64,000 nt of DNA, from assembly GCF_021155765.1 (NCBI RefSeq), contig NC_060116.1:7874001-7938000 (forward strand), read 5' to 3'. The stretch comes from Diprion similis (lineage: Eukaryota > Arthropoda > Insecta > Hymenoptera > Diprionidae). Below the pieces are notes generated by a model. The model ran no database searches and was not told where the DNA came from. It saw only the letters and a program-made list of their open reading frames with translations. The translations under genes and the position numbers were made by a program. Below, piece by piece: positions 1-13,719 of the stretch. Position 1 is the stretch's first letter. Every line of letters starts with the position of its first letter.

Positions 1-69
1 TCCAGAAAAAAGTATCGATGATACTGTAATTCTCAAGCGAAACAAAAAATCTTCTCCATCCAAGCTTAC

Positions 70-3000
70 CGTGCGTCCATCTAGTTGGTGTGGCCCATTC
101 TGAAGGACGAGGGCAACATTTGCTGGGTCACTGAATGTAACAAATCCAAACCCACGGCTGCGACCTGACTCGCTGTTCTTCATTACAACGCAATCAATAA
201 CCTCGCCATAACGGCTGAAGTAGCGCTGCAGATTCTCCTGTGTTGTCTCCCAGGACAGACCACCGACAAATAATTTTCTGCACAAAAGAATCAAATAAAT
301 AATGAGTAACGTAACACTAAGAGGGTGAACGATTGGGGGAAAAAAAAATAAGTATATGCAGAAAGTAAATAATAAATTAACAGAAGAAAAATGGGAAGCA
401 ACGTTATTGTTTCAATTATTTGAGATCACAAGAAAATTGAGAGTGCTGCATAGTGGATACCAGCAGCTATGCAATTGATCCGAAGTGTAGGTTGCGTGTG
501 GGCTTCGAATGCATTACGTTCACTTGTTGGATGCAATCACATCAACGTCGCACATTATAACATGATGTATAAAAATGAATCCTTCAGGTGTTAGCTAGTA
601 TAGTCAATGTGGTAGCAAGTATAATCGATATTGTAGTTATGGATTACAATAGTCTGTGCATGCAATAATTTATAATCCGATTGATAAGTCTTTGTTAAAT
701 TGTACAACACATCGAAAGGATGGATACTCGAAAAAAATTGAAGAAAATAGAGAATAAGAAAAGAATTTGACAATCGTTGGTGATAGAATTTTAAATGCAA
801 GGTAAATACTTTACTGCTCACGCAGTTAATTAACTTAGAAAAATCTCAAAGCCTACAAATTAATAATTTCTAAACGGTACATTGATGGATAATTTGAAAC
901 AACAAGAATCATAAATGATTTCTACACCATGCGGGAATAGTTTGCATTGTGAAGTTTTTCTGTTCTGTTACTTTTACAACTGGTCTTTGAACATCATGAG
1001 CATTGTGCAGCGCATTTTTTATAATTAAAATCTAAATAGTAGCTAGCAGATACCACGAATGCAAGCTCAGCAAGAGAAAGCAATATAGTGGAAGAAATAG
1101 GATTTCAACGAAATTCGGTTACGACAACTGCAATAAGTTAACCCATTGTCGTAAATTTGTGAAAAACAATATATAATCGACACTTGGCACATGTGTAATC
1201 CAACATTTACTTGCTGGATAGTAATAAATACAAAAATCATTGAGAAGTTAAATACTACGCCAATGAGTTAAATATATTAATCACAAATTAGCCTACATTA
1301 TAAGTACCTCCAGTGGTTAAATGATAGAATTGTGTCTCACGGTAGAAAATTTTGATCGATGTGAAGTTGCGTTTACGTGCACCTATTTCTACAAAATCTC
1401 AAAATGAAATCGCTAATTATAAGATGGAATAGACAATTAAAAAAGGCAGTTTTCTTAGTTGATTCAATTAGAACTGGTCAATGCTAATCTTGAAACTTTT
1501 CCAACTTGTCAAACGTTCAATTTTGATATTGGTCAGAACATTTCTTTTTTCTGCACACCTAACAAACATCGCCAGTGTTGTTAAGTTTAAAAATATTAAT
1601 GAGGATGAAGCTAGTAACATTACTGTAACGATGTATGTTCAGGAAAAATCGTTACTTCGAACCTTTAAAAATGCCTGGAATTTAGTAAACCATGACAAAA
1701 ACAAAAAATATACTCTTAATTTTGAAAAGCCGCAGCATCTTGAGTCCTTCAAAAATTGCGGGACAATAATTTTTCCCCTGTCGTTTTATTATGTATGTAA
1801 CTTCTGCTCATCTGATTATATACTAAATACTTTACAGAGACATGAAATTCTAGTTAATAAATTGAATAGATTTGAGAGAAATGACTTCAGGTTTTTTTAT
1901 TTTTTTATATATATATCAAATTATTTGTGTCAATTTCTCATAAGTGTGCATGGTTTATAAAAGAGAAACCATAGACTTACAAGCAAATAGAGGTGTGATG
2001 CAATCATATCGCATAATATGAGTCAAGTCGACGGAGATAAAACTTGTTTAAAATATATCGCTGTATTAAATTTCGATGAAGATTAATTTTGATGGAAAAT
2101 AAACTTTCCTGACCCAGTCTTGGTTGCCGAAAAGGGAGACGAGAGACCGTAAGGGCAAAAGTGATTTACTGATCCGCAGGATAGTAATAGGCATTAGTCT
2201 TAATTTTAGTTATATTAAGCACAACGATACTTTCAGATCAAAATAGCCAATGGTGAATGAGATTTTTTTCACAAACGTGTCGCACATTCGAAGCAATGTT
2301 TGATACTGCAACAGTAGATGAGTTTAGAAACATATTAAAAGTGAAAATAAATCTCTGCTCTCAAACTGAAAATGAAAAATCCGCTATTTTGACCGCTAAG
2401 CCGATTGCAGTCCAATCTTGTTGCTGTTTCTTGACTTTGCGTTTTACCGAAACAGGGAATAAAATTTGTTAAACGGCAGGGTTGGATTTCATCAGATCTG
2501 AAAGTCTCTGACAGTGATATGTATAGGGTAGAGGTAGTAGGTGTACTTTATTTGCTATAAGGATAAGAATGTGCTACTGACTCGCTTGCATCGGAGTTTG
2601 ACTGGGAGTTGTGCCGCCCAGGGCGCTCGTCTCCCCTCATCCTGGACAACAGAGACACAAGAGACAATCTCAAAGCATACATTGATATTAGCCTTTTCAC
2701 TGAAAAAACTTTGTGGAAGGGAACGCTAAGCTCATCATCCTTAAAGCGACGGAGTCTGGGATTCGATAGACACGGTTCTATTCCAGGTTTAAAAAAAAAA
2801 AGAAAAGTAAACACGAGCGAAAGATTGTCCAAGTAATTAGCTGTCCGTACTCAAGTTTTGGTTACGCGCACAGTTCTTCGGCTATATACCAAAAGTAAAC
2901 GCTGAATCAGATGTTATCATATCCCTAGCAAACTTTTTATTTCATACTCATTACTTCAGAAGAGCATTAAAGTTACTTTGTACAACTGTATAGTCAAACT

Positions 3001-5330
3001 TGTAATTTATACAAGCTACCAAACGATTGCGAAATAGCTGTTTCAGCCATTAATGTAAGTGGAATAGGGTGAAAGTTAGCGGCTAATCAACGTCGAGTAC
3101 ATTTAATCATAGACAATGAGATTGCCAATCCAACTCTGTTGTTATCAATTTCACTTCAAAGTATTGAAATTATTGATAAATTGAGATTACATGAAACATG
3201 TCCGTAATGCACAAGTCTAAGATTCTAATGTATATCTTTGATAAGCACAGTCAACTGTGAAAAAGCGTCACAAGATAACATTAGCAATGTTTTAAGATAA
3301 GAGTAGCAAAAACAATGATGAGTCATGAAAATGGCAATTGCATACCAAGTGCTAGAAACACATAATGATAAGAATTAACCCACAACACGATCTATATTAC
3401 AAGAGAAATCCATATGAAGTACTTCAAGAGCATTTGAATTTCAGTTTAACATGCAACTGATGCAAGACAGGTTTTCTTTTTCTCAAAAATTAAGGTAAAA
3501 TGTAAGATTCAATGTCAACCTGCTGTAAGATACTATAAAAGAAAGAGATTACAAAAGGCACGAGTATTATTAAACTAATTATTATTCAATTTGACTGGAG
3601 TAGAGTTAGAAAAATCAATCAACAGATGGTGACTTGGTGTATTATTTACTCTTCAATACAAACGGTTGCCATTGTCGCATACATACTTGGACTCAAAGTA
3701 CACAGCTGGAGAATTTTAAATATTTATCATTTAGTGCAAGGAGTGATAATAATGCCAATCATTCGCATCATTGTTTATACTTCAGCTGTTGCTGCAGACT
3801 GTGGAAAATTCGTCTACGACATTTATGATACTCAATAATTTTGTGCCCTGGTTATAAAATTTCCAATCAATACCAGGAGAATATTCATTGTAAATGGAGG
3901 ATTAATTGAAAACGTGCAAAAACATTAACAATGTTTTAGCTTTGAGGCTTCTCTTTCGTTGCTTCTAATTCCTGCTGCATACAAGTTATCAAAAACCGTT
4001 GAACCCAATTCTATAGCCTGCTTTGACTTAAATTTAAAACTGGCAAAATAGTTGTGGGATTATCGAAGTACCTATTAGGTAGGCAATAACAGTAATAACG
4101 ATAAATTGATCTAAATCCGTTATAATCCGTTAACCTTACCCAGTCAATTAGCAGGAAACATAACGTGGTTGCAATAATTCCTGCGTCTAAATTTCTACCG
4201 TGCATGCGTAATAATGGGAAAAGGATAAGTGGTTAGACTAGAGGATAAAAGAATAAAAGAAACAGTTAGCGCAAGCGTTGCCGTGAGAATCGCTCAAATC
4301 TGCGTTGAATTTCTATCGCGTGTGCGTATGCGTGCACACATACGCATAGAGACAACACAAATAAAGTTCTGCTTAGCGCGCATATGGCCGCCATGTTTAG
4401 AGAACTCACCGAAGGAAACACGACGAACTCGAATTGCCATTCATTAAAATCGTGGTTATATTTTGGGGGGGGAGACAAGCATCAGCGAATTACCGGAGCT
4501 ACCAATCAAGAGTGGCGAAACTTTACTACGTTGCAAATGAACCGTAAGATCAGCGACGAAGTCGTAAAATTGTTTACGACGAATAGCGGTGATTGAAACG
4601 AATATAAAGAACGAAATTAGAAAAATGAATATTTATCAATCGGTTTTCGGAAATCCCGCGACTCGACGAGTGACGAATGGTATTGAATTATTAGCTCTAC
4701 CCAACAGCCAAAAATCTGTATCTTTCGGAGAAATGATTCGTAGTATTTCAGCCCAATAAGCGTTGCCAACCAACCCAAGCCGTTTCCTCCCGATAGGCGA
4801 GGGACGCGAAAGAGCGGTTTTCCCCACATTTTTCCGTGATCGGCCAGCGGCGTCGAATCTGGTAAAAGGCGAGATTGTCTCTTGGCATTGAATCGTTTAA
4901 CCTAGAACGGGGAAAATACTTTTTGCCTGAGTTAGGGACGGGCGGGCGCCGGGTTGGCGAGACAAGTGAGGGGATGCCGAGGCGAAGATACGGTCACCCT
5001 GCGGAGGAGAGCACCGGCATCAAACACCGCACCAAGCTAGCAAATTCTACGCCAGAAACGCCGATGCTGTTAGAGATTTTTGAAAATAGGAGGGAATTCC
5101 GGACGACGGGATGATTTGCTTATAGATATTGAATGCCCGGCGGTAAAGATGCCCGGAATCCAGGGCTGATAGATTATTGAACGTCAGCCCTGGCGATACG
5201 CAAATGGTCACATCGCGCAGCAGTCAGTCCGGAATTAATATATTAGGTCGAACCTAGCTTGCGCAATATATTCACCGTATTACAACGCAGAAACGTATCG
5301 TTAGACTCACCCCTTTTCATCGTCGTCCAT
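70..5330 (-). CDS. Hrb27C: Hrb27C/Hrp48-type RNA-binding protein, N-terminal part (2 exons)
   Basis: hnRNP A/B-like RNA-binding protein; in Drosophila Hrb27C (Hrp48) acts in splicing, mRNA localisation and translational control, and the vertebrate relative is DAZAP1. Two coding exons are visible. Exon 1 (5330 down to 5311) encodes MDDDEKG and ends at a GTGAGT donor. Exon 2 (277 down to 70) follows a TTTTGTGCAG acceptor and ends at GTAAGC. The splice completes the Gly7 codon (GG + A). Exon 2 encodes almost all of RRM1: RNP2 KLFVGG at residues 8-13, RNP1 RGFGFVTF at 48-55, then NGPHQLDGRT. The stretch KLFVGGLSWETTQENL is nearly identical to the Drosophila protein as I know it. RRM2 and the C-terminus lie beyond the left edge. 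The ATG is supported by the acidic start and by phase agreement across the intron. The 5'UTR and promoter should lie above 5330. Confidence 0.93.
278..5310 (-). other. First coding intron of Hrb27C (5.0 kb)
   Basis: Runs from the GTGAGT donor at 5310-5305 to the AG acceptor at 279-278 on the minus strand. It is AT-rich on the left and has a GC-rich patch near 4840-5110, which could be an alternative first exon or an enhancer (inference). On the opposite strand it contains an unexplained 159-codon frame at 1481-1960, listed separately. I recognise no nested gene or RNA. Confidence 0.85.
1481..1960 (+). CDS. Unrecognised 159-codon open frame inside the Hrb27C intron
   Basis: An open frame of 159 codons, antisense to the host intron, in DNA of roughly two-thirds A+T, where stops should come about every 13 codons. 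The first 30 residues are hydrophobic and basic. The middle is Lys/Asn/Phe-rich (for example MYVQEKSLLRTF and FKNAWNLVNHDK). The end is aromatic and hydrophobic (FRFFYFFIYIS), which partly reflects T-rich DNA. No family, domain or splice signals are recognised. It could be an orphan retrocopy, a decayed mobile-element fragment or chance. Confidence 0.2.
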   Translation: MLILKLFQLVKRSILILVRTFLFSAHLTNIASVVKFKNINEDEASNITVTMYVQEKSLLRTFKNAWNLVNHDKNKKYTLNFEKPQHLESFKNCGTIIFPLSFYYVCNFCSSDYILNTLQRHEILVNKLNRFERNDFRFFYFFIYISNYLCQFLISVHGL

Positions 5331-5760
5331 TTCGGATTTCACTCTCATAATATTACACTTAAAACTACAAAAATGTTATTACTTTTAGCGCGCGTGTGGG
5401 AATATGGCACGATGCTAGCGCGACGAGGGTAATGGCTCCTCACAATGAACGCGACTCCCAGAATGTAAACGTAACGAAGCGGCGCCCGTCACTTCCGCTG
5501 CCGCTTGGTCAAATCAGCAACCTGAACGCTCAATTTGCAGGATCAATCGACTTCCGGGCACCGGTTTGATCACGAAAAGTCTCTTTGCAATATTTTATTA
5601 CTAATTTATTATTTTTCATTCTCTAATACTGAGGAAATAATAATATAAATTTTTTTTTAAGAAGAGGTGTTGCCTAGCGTCGTAGGCCCGGGTTCAACGA
5701 TCTGGCGTCACGGAGGCGACGCTCGACGCCATCTTGTTCCAGGATTGTGCGGGAAATTTT
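5331..5760 (-). promoter_or_regulatory. Probable 5'UTR and promoter region of Hrb27C
   Basis: Immediately upstream of the Hrb27C start codon the DNA becomes GC- and CpG-richer (about 5385-5560, and again about 5685-5760, including a GCCATCTTG motif at about 5727) and then returns to AT-rich sequence. No TATA box stands out. Placement is inferred from base composition and from the start codon; the transcription start cannot be read from sequence alone. Confidence 0.45.
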
Positions 5761-8559
5761 GAACGCGGTAGAATATCGTTATAACAGTTTTCATGACAAA
5801 ACCAGTGTTTCACCCTGATATACTTGCGAGCAGCTTTGTCAATTAGAATCATTTTCGCCGTGCGATAAACTTAGGCTTGATGAAGATGATATTTCCTCTT
5901 AAACTGTCTATTCGATCTTCATTATTATATTTTATACATTATATGCGTTTGAGCGAGGTTCTTGATCTTTAAAAAGGGGACTACTACAATCTTTCCCGTT
6001 ATCTTGATTTCCATTTTATTTTTTCAGCACCTTATCAGCATTTTAACGGTTTACTGCTCTATGACTTAGTAAACAAATACTTTTCTCTCTCTTTTTCATA
6101 CCTGCTAAACGGACAATTGCCGCTATATATTCAACGGTATATAATCTAGTACAAAATGTAGAAGAAAACTTAAAAAAAAAATGTATTCCTTTGAACGAAG
6201 CACCTACTCGTAAATCAAAATGTGATCATTTCTTCATAATTTAACTCACGTAACGTGTGCCGGGTAATACAATTTTTTAAAAATCTAAAGGACGACCACA
6301 AAATACATATATTCAACATATAATAAAAACCTCAATACTTTTTCAATTGTGATACTCATTCAGATATATTTACGTGTTTGAATGCAGGGGATGAGAATTA
6401 AATTTACCAGGATTCAAGTTCACGGTGATCAAATTTTCCATCATTACATTCGCTTGTTTTCCCATTATGTGTAATATTGAGTATGTAGCGGGTTTTCGTT
6501 CCGGCAAATTCAACATTTTTATTTTTTATATCACACAACGATTCGTTAGCTCACACCTACAAATCGATATAGAAGTTCACAATTCCGTAGGGAGTCGTAT
6601 AGACACGTAAATGTATAACGAACGTTTATCTATGCATATAAATGGCCAATTCATACGCAAAAAAAACCAATTCGTGTTAGTCGAGCTCAACACGTCGGTA
6701 CAACATAAAACATGAATTAGGAGTCTGACGCACGGGTGCCAATTAAACTCATCATTCATCACACAGCCAAGGAATCATTCGCTGAAGAGTTACGATGCGA
6801 AGTCTTTAATTAAAACCAACACGCGTGGCAAGATAGACGCATGTTAAGATTCTCGTCAATTCTTGCACATAATCAGCGTTTATTACCAAGCCCGAGCTCC
6901 TTCCTTTTGTCTAAATAAAATTTATGCAATAACGCTTCGAACTTCCGGCTTCGCATCATTATTATAAGATTATGCTGATGTCCGCGATGATTCTTTGAAG
7001 CATAAGATTACGTCGACAAGCTTCACTTGTTCCAAATTCTTTCGAGCATGACAGCTCAAGTTTTGCTCATTTTTGAACGGCCATGTCGCGCACACCTTGG
7101 CTTTATCGATAATAAATTGTTACGCCACGTTTCTGCGGTAGTTCAGTAATTTCGACTGATAAAAATATTGAAACAGCCTGTGATTGATAAAAAAATTATA
7201 CAACCTGTGGCACGTTTAATGTGCTGTATGTATAATACATTATAACGTAACTTCGAATCCACAACCCAATCTTGGCTCTTCTTCTTCCCCCAATATCTCT
7301 CGCCCTTTCCCGTGATCCCAACTCGGCATTAGGGAAAAACCGTTAGGGGTGAAAATCGACCCTTACGGCTTTTGAGGGACATCTGTTTACCTGCTTGGTG
7401 AGACGGGCGAAGCACATGCCTGCAGTGCAGTAAAACGCCGAGTCTGGGATCATTTGAGGGAATTCGATTTGTCCGTACAACGTGGCGGAGATTCGAAATT
7501 TCTTAACCGACGATGAGGAGCGGCCTTTTATCAGCCACGTCAGCGGGTTTATCTTCTGATTTTTCGATGCGATTTCCTTCGACCCTGTGGGATAAGGAGA
7601 CGTGAGATCCAGTCCCCGCGACGGTGACACATCCGGATCCGGATTAACCGTCGAACTTGGAGACGCGACCTGTCCAAGCGACTCTCAACTTGACGTTGCT
7701 AACGTAACATTAACTGATCAGCAGCAGAATGTCAAGGCCCCGATGATAATATCGTGTTGTTTTGTACAATTTTTCGCATCGCTCAAAGTCAGTAATGAGA
7801 AATATCGCGATACGTTCAGTTCCTTTCGCAGATAAGCACGGAAGGCAAACCACAAACCTCAATTTATACAATAAACTAACGTATGCATGTATAGGTTTGA
7901 TATTTGAAGGTGGAGATAAACCTCGCTCAAAATTATACACGGTTAACGCGGCTGACAACGATTTTCTCCTTTAAAAAAATAAACGCACGTCGGAGATTAC
8001 GATTTTTGATTGCAAAAAAACCGATTTTGAGAGTGGAATATTTAAAGCTTCGAATATCGCGTTTGGGATTTTTGGATATAATCATGGAAGGGCAAGATGC
8101 TGTAGAGTTCATGCAATTTCATGTAAGTGGATTACCACGATTGAACAACGTCTGCGAAGGCTTCGCAACAATATGTCGTTGGTATAGGAATGATCTAAGC
8201 ATCTTCGATGGTTTTCTAAGTCCACAAATATTACACAGGATACTCTCATCAGACCGATTATTAGGTGCTCACTGCTGCCAAAGACTGAAGCAGTTCGACG
8301 ATTGAACCGTTGGAATAACAAATTAAGAAAAGGGAAGAAACTGCTTTAAAAAAAAGTCTCCAGAAAAGTTATTCGCACCTATAATAGCGAACGCGGATAA
8401 AACAACATCCGTACTATATTATTGCCATATAAATGAATCTGAACAAAATTCGAATAACCCAAACTGAGACGTGAACAACTTGAAAAAAGATTTTATAATA
8501 AAATAAGAGGCTAAGTTTACTTCCAGCCCATGGTAAAGATGTCGTTTCCGCAAATAACA

Positions 8560-9010
8560 CTGCCAGTTTATTCCTCTTTCCTAACTTTTGACGCAGACGG
8601 TCCAGCCGTTTCATCCTTAATCAGTAAGAACCGAGTTCGACAAAATACGCCTCGCCGCTGCCTGCCGCGAATCGGAAGTGGTTTTACCATCGTAGGAGCT
8701 CTAGGCGAGCACAGTGTAGGTATCCACGGAAGAAGCAGACAGGCGAGTAAGCAGCAGGCAGGACGAACTTGCCGAGAGGCTTGGACGGATAGATGAAGCC
8801 CAACGTCGGGGTCGCAGGCCTCCGAGTCCCAGAGCCAAGAGTCGAGATTCGAGATCAGCCAACGCATGACGAGTGTGGCCAGGTAGTCCGGAGGCCTGCC
8901 GCAGGATCCCGGGTGCCGGTTCCCGACTCAGGAATTCCATAGACCGGCATGAGAATTGCTGAATAAAAAGGGCGAAGATCTCTCTTCGGGAAATTTCACT
9001 CGGGGAGGTC
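8560..9010. other. GC-rich island with an inverted repeat
   Basis: This block is clearly richer in G+C and CpG than its surroundings. GCAGGCCTCCG at 8814-8824 and CGGAGGCCTGC at 8889-8899 are an exact 11-bp inverted pair 64 bases apart. Frames of about 100 codons are open on the minus strand here, but overlapping frames and composition argue for chance. It could be a promoter, a non-coding first exon or an enhancer. Confidence 0.35.
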
Positions 9011-11767
9011 ACGCATCGCGCCGCCTACACGTAAGCTCAACTCCGTGAGCTTTATTTTAATAAGGATGTACAATCGTGTTCTCGAGTGCGATTCAAACGG
9101 TACTTGCAGGTAGTCTCGAGGTGTTTCCAAGTGTTTTTTCTTCTCCTCCGAGTTTCAACCAGCTCTCAGAGCCTCGAACGCATGTTATACCCGGAAACTT
9201 TTCGGCTCGTCTGTCTGCTCGATCAGCCCGCGAAGTGATCAATTTTTCAGTTTTTAGACGCCCCCATAGCGGATTATCAGAGGAATGTTAATGTACATCG
9301 CGTTCAACTTCCGCATGTGAAATTTTTTATAAGTGGATGCGCAAGTGCTTCTAACAAGGGAATTACTTGTGAGTACATCAACAATTATTTATTGTGTAAA
9401 GGGGTCCTGCGAATATTTTTTATCTAATCGTTTCGCGATCTTACTCTAGTCTACAGTCTCGATCACGCATTTCCGCAGAGTAAAACATGCACATGATCAT
9501 TATCTTTTGTAAAAATTGTCATTAGATCGGAAATCTTTCCGCGGTTTCATCAACAATTTTTTGCATTAGCTCGTATAATTTCTAGTCGAGTATCCAACAG
9601 TATCTTACACTGCTGGCAATATAAATGGACATAACAAAGGAATAAAAATATTCAAGAATGTTACATCCCTACTTCAGATACGAGTATACAATGTAAGGTA
9701 CGTAGTTGGAACAGCTAACCCGTTGCTTCAAATATGCAATTATGGCATGCAACCTGAGCGTACATCTGGTACATCGCAACAGCTGCGAGACGGGATAGAG
9801 CGAATATTATACCTACACGTATACATAATAACATGCATGCATGTATTGACTAAGAACCAAGATTTATTTGGAACAAGTCATCACGAGTTGTTTGAGAAAA
9901 ATCAACTGGGACAAAAAATATCGAATTTTACTGGTATAAACAATCATTCAATTCACCGAAAGTTATGCGTGCGTCTTTCTTCATTTCAATCGCGATTTTA
10001 ATCCATACTGGTTTGTAAAAAGGAGAACTAACATAGGTGGGAAAAAAATGTTTTATTTCAGCTGCATGGGATGTTTTTGGTAAATCTTATGTTTTCGAGT
10101 GTCCTGAATTCGAAAAAAGCTTATCAGTAATGAAAAAACTACCATTTCATTACAATCAACTAAACAATATTTATTATAAAATTAAAGAAACGACTTCTTC
10201 GTGAAATGTATTTATGTATTTGTTCATTCTTTTTGCCGATGAAATGAAAGTAAAAAACACGAGTCCAAGAAAAAAATCTGACGCGATGAAATATTTTTTC
10301 GACTGAAATAATCGTGATATGATCAATCAAAGATTCGATTATAAATTCGAATAGTGTCAAATACGATCAGTAGATTCAAAATTTTCCGCAATTTCTCTGC
10401 AGCGTAAACTAACGATGACCGAAACCCTTCTGTCTACCTATAAAGAAGAGCGAAATTTGAATTACTGTCATCTAGAACAAGACTAGAAGAAGGATGAGGA
10501 GCGAATGATAATTTTTTTTAACCATGTAAAAATCAGGCGTGCGTGAAGCGGTACCTCGAGCGTTAAAAGTATACCCTTTCACCGTCTAACTCTTGACGCG
10601 CGTGGCGTATTATACTTGTACTTATGATACATGTTACCTGCTAGAATCGAGTCAGAGTTACAAATCGGTGTTGAAGGTAACCAGAGCTGAAGATCAGATG
10701 TATGGATCGGATATACCTGGCCTTGTGCCTCGTATTTTCATGCTAGACTTGCTCGCTATTTGACGTAACGAATTGCACGCGTATCACGTTGTGCCGAAAG
10801 ATACTGCGGCTTGAATTCATATGCCATGATCGATGTAATTTCAAATAGTACCTACCTGCTCGGGTACTCAACCTGTATGAATCACAATCAGATGCAAATT
10901 ACAATTCAAGGTCTTTCGCGTCTTTCTGAATTTGATGAACTAGACGGATTTACTTATTATTTTGACAATACTTTACGCTCTCGAAGATTTCGATTCATTC
11001 TTTTTGTTATCCTTTTTTTAATTTCATTTTTTAAATACTGGTACGCCTAATCGTAGCCAGAGTGAACATATTTTCTTTAGTAATAATAGATTTAACGATT
11101 AGTTAACAGGTGATACAGTCAACGGTAATGAATTAAACAAAGCGTTTTGTTTCCTGTTCTAACATTAACGACGGGTATCGGAGGACTCTCTTGATGAACA
11201 ATTTAAAAAATTATCCATGTCTCCTTTAATAATCCGCATGTAACTATAGCTACACTTGACACATAAATTTCATTTGGCTCGCATCCGGTTTTTTACAGAG
11301 CAACGACGTAGGCATTCCCTTTTTGTAAGCTTCACAATATTGTCACGAGGTGTTGTGTGATTCCGCGAACAATTTTGCACAGCGAATGAGTCATAAAAGT
11401 CAGTCACAGTTTCTTGATCTATCAAAAATAAATCCAATTATATCACAGACTTTGCTGAATATTCCGTATTTCACGGTATTTCCCATATACATATACACGT
11501 TCACTAAATTTCTACCAGATGTAAAATTATATTTGAAATGACAGAATTCGTACTATATAGTACGATTTTCGTGTTTAGCATGCATGTGGCCTTCACGTGG
11601 CTACCCGCTGGCTATAATGCACAAAGAAGTGGCTGATTGTGAGTACTGACAACTACATAGCAGCGAGAGATGGTCAACCTTAATGGTTTTTTCCCAGTAT
11701 TAAAATAGCGACGTGCTTATACAATTAAAATCACAAATATTCACTATTTACGTGTAAACATTAAGCT

Positions 11768-11989
11768 CATGTGGCAAATACTTGGCCAGAAGTTGAGGTA
11801 ACATCATGGTGACTGTACGGCAGTAACATGGCCAAAATCGTTTAATGCACCATAGCCGTTATGTGGTCACCTCGTTGCCATCTATAAGCCCCATGTGTTG
11901 GTTGTCGTGGACGATTTCATGCAGGGATCAAGCCGGGAACTTGCCACATGGCGGCCACATTGCAAAGTAAGTGTGTTTGGCCATGTTAC
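11768..11989. repeat. Cluster of interleaved inverted repeats
   Basis: Two perfect inverted pairs are interleaved. CATGTGGCAA at 11768-11777 matches TTGCCACATG at 11941-11950, and GTAACATGGCCAAA at 11823-11836 matches TTTGGCCATGTTAC at 11976-11989. The interleaved order (A, B, A', B') is not a simple hairpin. It may be a decayed inverted-repeat element or two overlapping insertions. No transposase frame is present. Confidence 0.45.
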
Positions 11990-13192
11990 AGCCATATAGT
12001 TATCACTTGGGATTGTTACCCCAGTCAAGTTTCCACGATAATACAAAATCCTAAAGTAAAGACCGATCAAGACACTCGAACAAAGAACGCAGAGTACCCG
12101 GTTTACTGTTATTTAAAAGGAAAACTTTAGACCGAAGCAAAAGTTAGCGGGAATTTTTCCCCATCGATACAGCGTGACACAGGTCAATCGAAAACCGGCT
12201 GATACTGGCTTATACGCTTTACCGGTAACTGCAATTTATTGACCGAATCAGCTTGTTGAACGTGAGAAGTGATCAGATTTATCCACCCCTTTGCTATGTG
12301 ATAGAATTTAGTAATTTCTGAATAAAATCAGAGCCAAAGTTACACAAAAAAATTAATTGTTGTTAACACGATTTTGGTGATTCACAGCTGATCATGCGCC
12401 GTTGAATAACTCCCAAAAATGTTCCCTGTGTCCAGTCGCAATTAATCTGACATTGACTTAAATGTTCTTCATTTGAAAGAATGAATGAAATAAGTTGAAG
12501 CCGCGGCAAATCACGTGTCGTTATGCCTGTTATCTAGGCAATAAAATTATCTTGTGTATATATTTAATGAGTGGGTGAAAAAGGTATTAGGCGGTAAGAT
12601 AAAGAAGCAGGTCAAATTTCGCTAGAGAAAGAACCTTGAAAACAGTAGAATAATTCGAACACATACATCGCGGTAGCAATTTTTTTTATTGTTACATCCG
12701 GACTTCCTGAAATCCATTTGGAGCTTTGCGTTAATGGTGTTCTAGCGTAAAAATATTTCGGTCTAACTATGTTTTAACAAAATTTGACTTCCTCTTTATT
12801 ACTCTTGTCCAACTACATAATTAGATATCCATGTTGTTCTAAAAATAACAAGATCTAATCGCGGGCCCGACATCTTGGTTGGAAATTGTGATTCTAAGAG
12901 TCTCTGATGGTGTTTACGGTTAGGTTGTTCAGGTAAGAAAAACAATTCATCAAGGTTTCAGGTATACAAAAATTCATAAGTTGATAACAATTACGCGGTG
13001 CTCAAATGGTGAAGCGACCTTGATTTATGTCACGGATCTGAATTTAATCAATTTAATCACGGATATTCGTTAAAGGTTCATATTGTTCAAGAGTAATGGG
13101 ACTTCTTTTTGTTTTTTTGTTTGTTTAATAAGTCATGGTAATTCAAGCGAAATTTGTGCATCTGTTTTCTACTCTAGTGCTAACCGTTGTTC

Positions 13193-13213
13193 AAAAAAAA
13201 AAAAAAAAAAAAA
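13193..13213. repeat. Poly-A tract (21 bases)
   Basis: An uninterrupted run of 21 A residues, followed by a further A-rich stretch with short interruptions to about 13268. It is a simple-sequence repeat, or the tail of an old retroposed copy. No body of a recognisable element is seen beside it. Confidence 0.8.
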
Positions 13214-13719
13214 TCTCGGCTTTACCGAATGAGAGAAAAAATAAAAAAAAAAAAAAGAGAGAAAGAAAATGACGCACAATAACAAATGTTATCTCCTGCC
13301 CAACGTCCAAAAGTTTGATAAGCTATTACACCGGTATACCGAGACCACAACTATTATCCGGAGGTAAACACGACCAGCAGCAGGAATGAAAATTTCCCAC
13401 CACGCATCGCTATCAGTATTAACGAGGCAAAGTATAGAAAACGTACATTAAAAAAAAAAACGGAAAATCTTCTACATCCGGCAATTTACGGCTTGCGATT
13501 TCCTGCAGGACTGAACGACTAGACAGCCAGTGCGAGCCTCGCGTGAAACCGGAAGTTAAGGGGAGGCACCGGGCAACCGGTGTAGGTACTTCCATTCCAA
13601 AGTACTTCGAACCCCCGACGTGAAAAACGGAAAAGCTCGGGGCTCGACGAGGGCGATGATAAGGTGAATAATCCAAGCTTCGCAGTCAGGTAGGCGTCAC
13701 TGTCCGAGCTGCCGGAGGC

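Larger units (their letters stand above)
5761..13400. other. Intergenic stretch between Hrb27C and Chsy
   Basis: No gene can be supported. It is mostly AT-rich with short chance frames. A GC-rich island at about 8560-9010 carries an 11-bp perfect inverted repeat, an inverted-repeat cluster lies at about 11.77-11.99 kb, and a 21-base A run sits at 13193-13213. All are listed separately. Confidence 0.6.

Noticed and set aside
2740..2805. B-box-like GGTTCTATTCC followed by an A run, suggesting a tRNA or SINE
   Set aside because: The T-arm stem does not pair and no A box is placed correctly.
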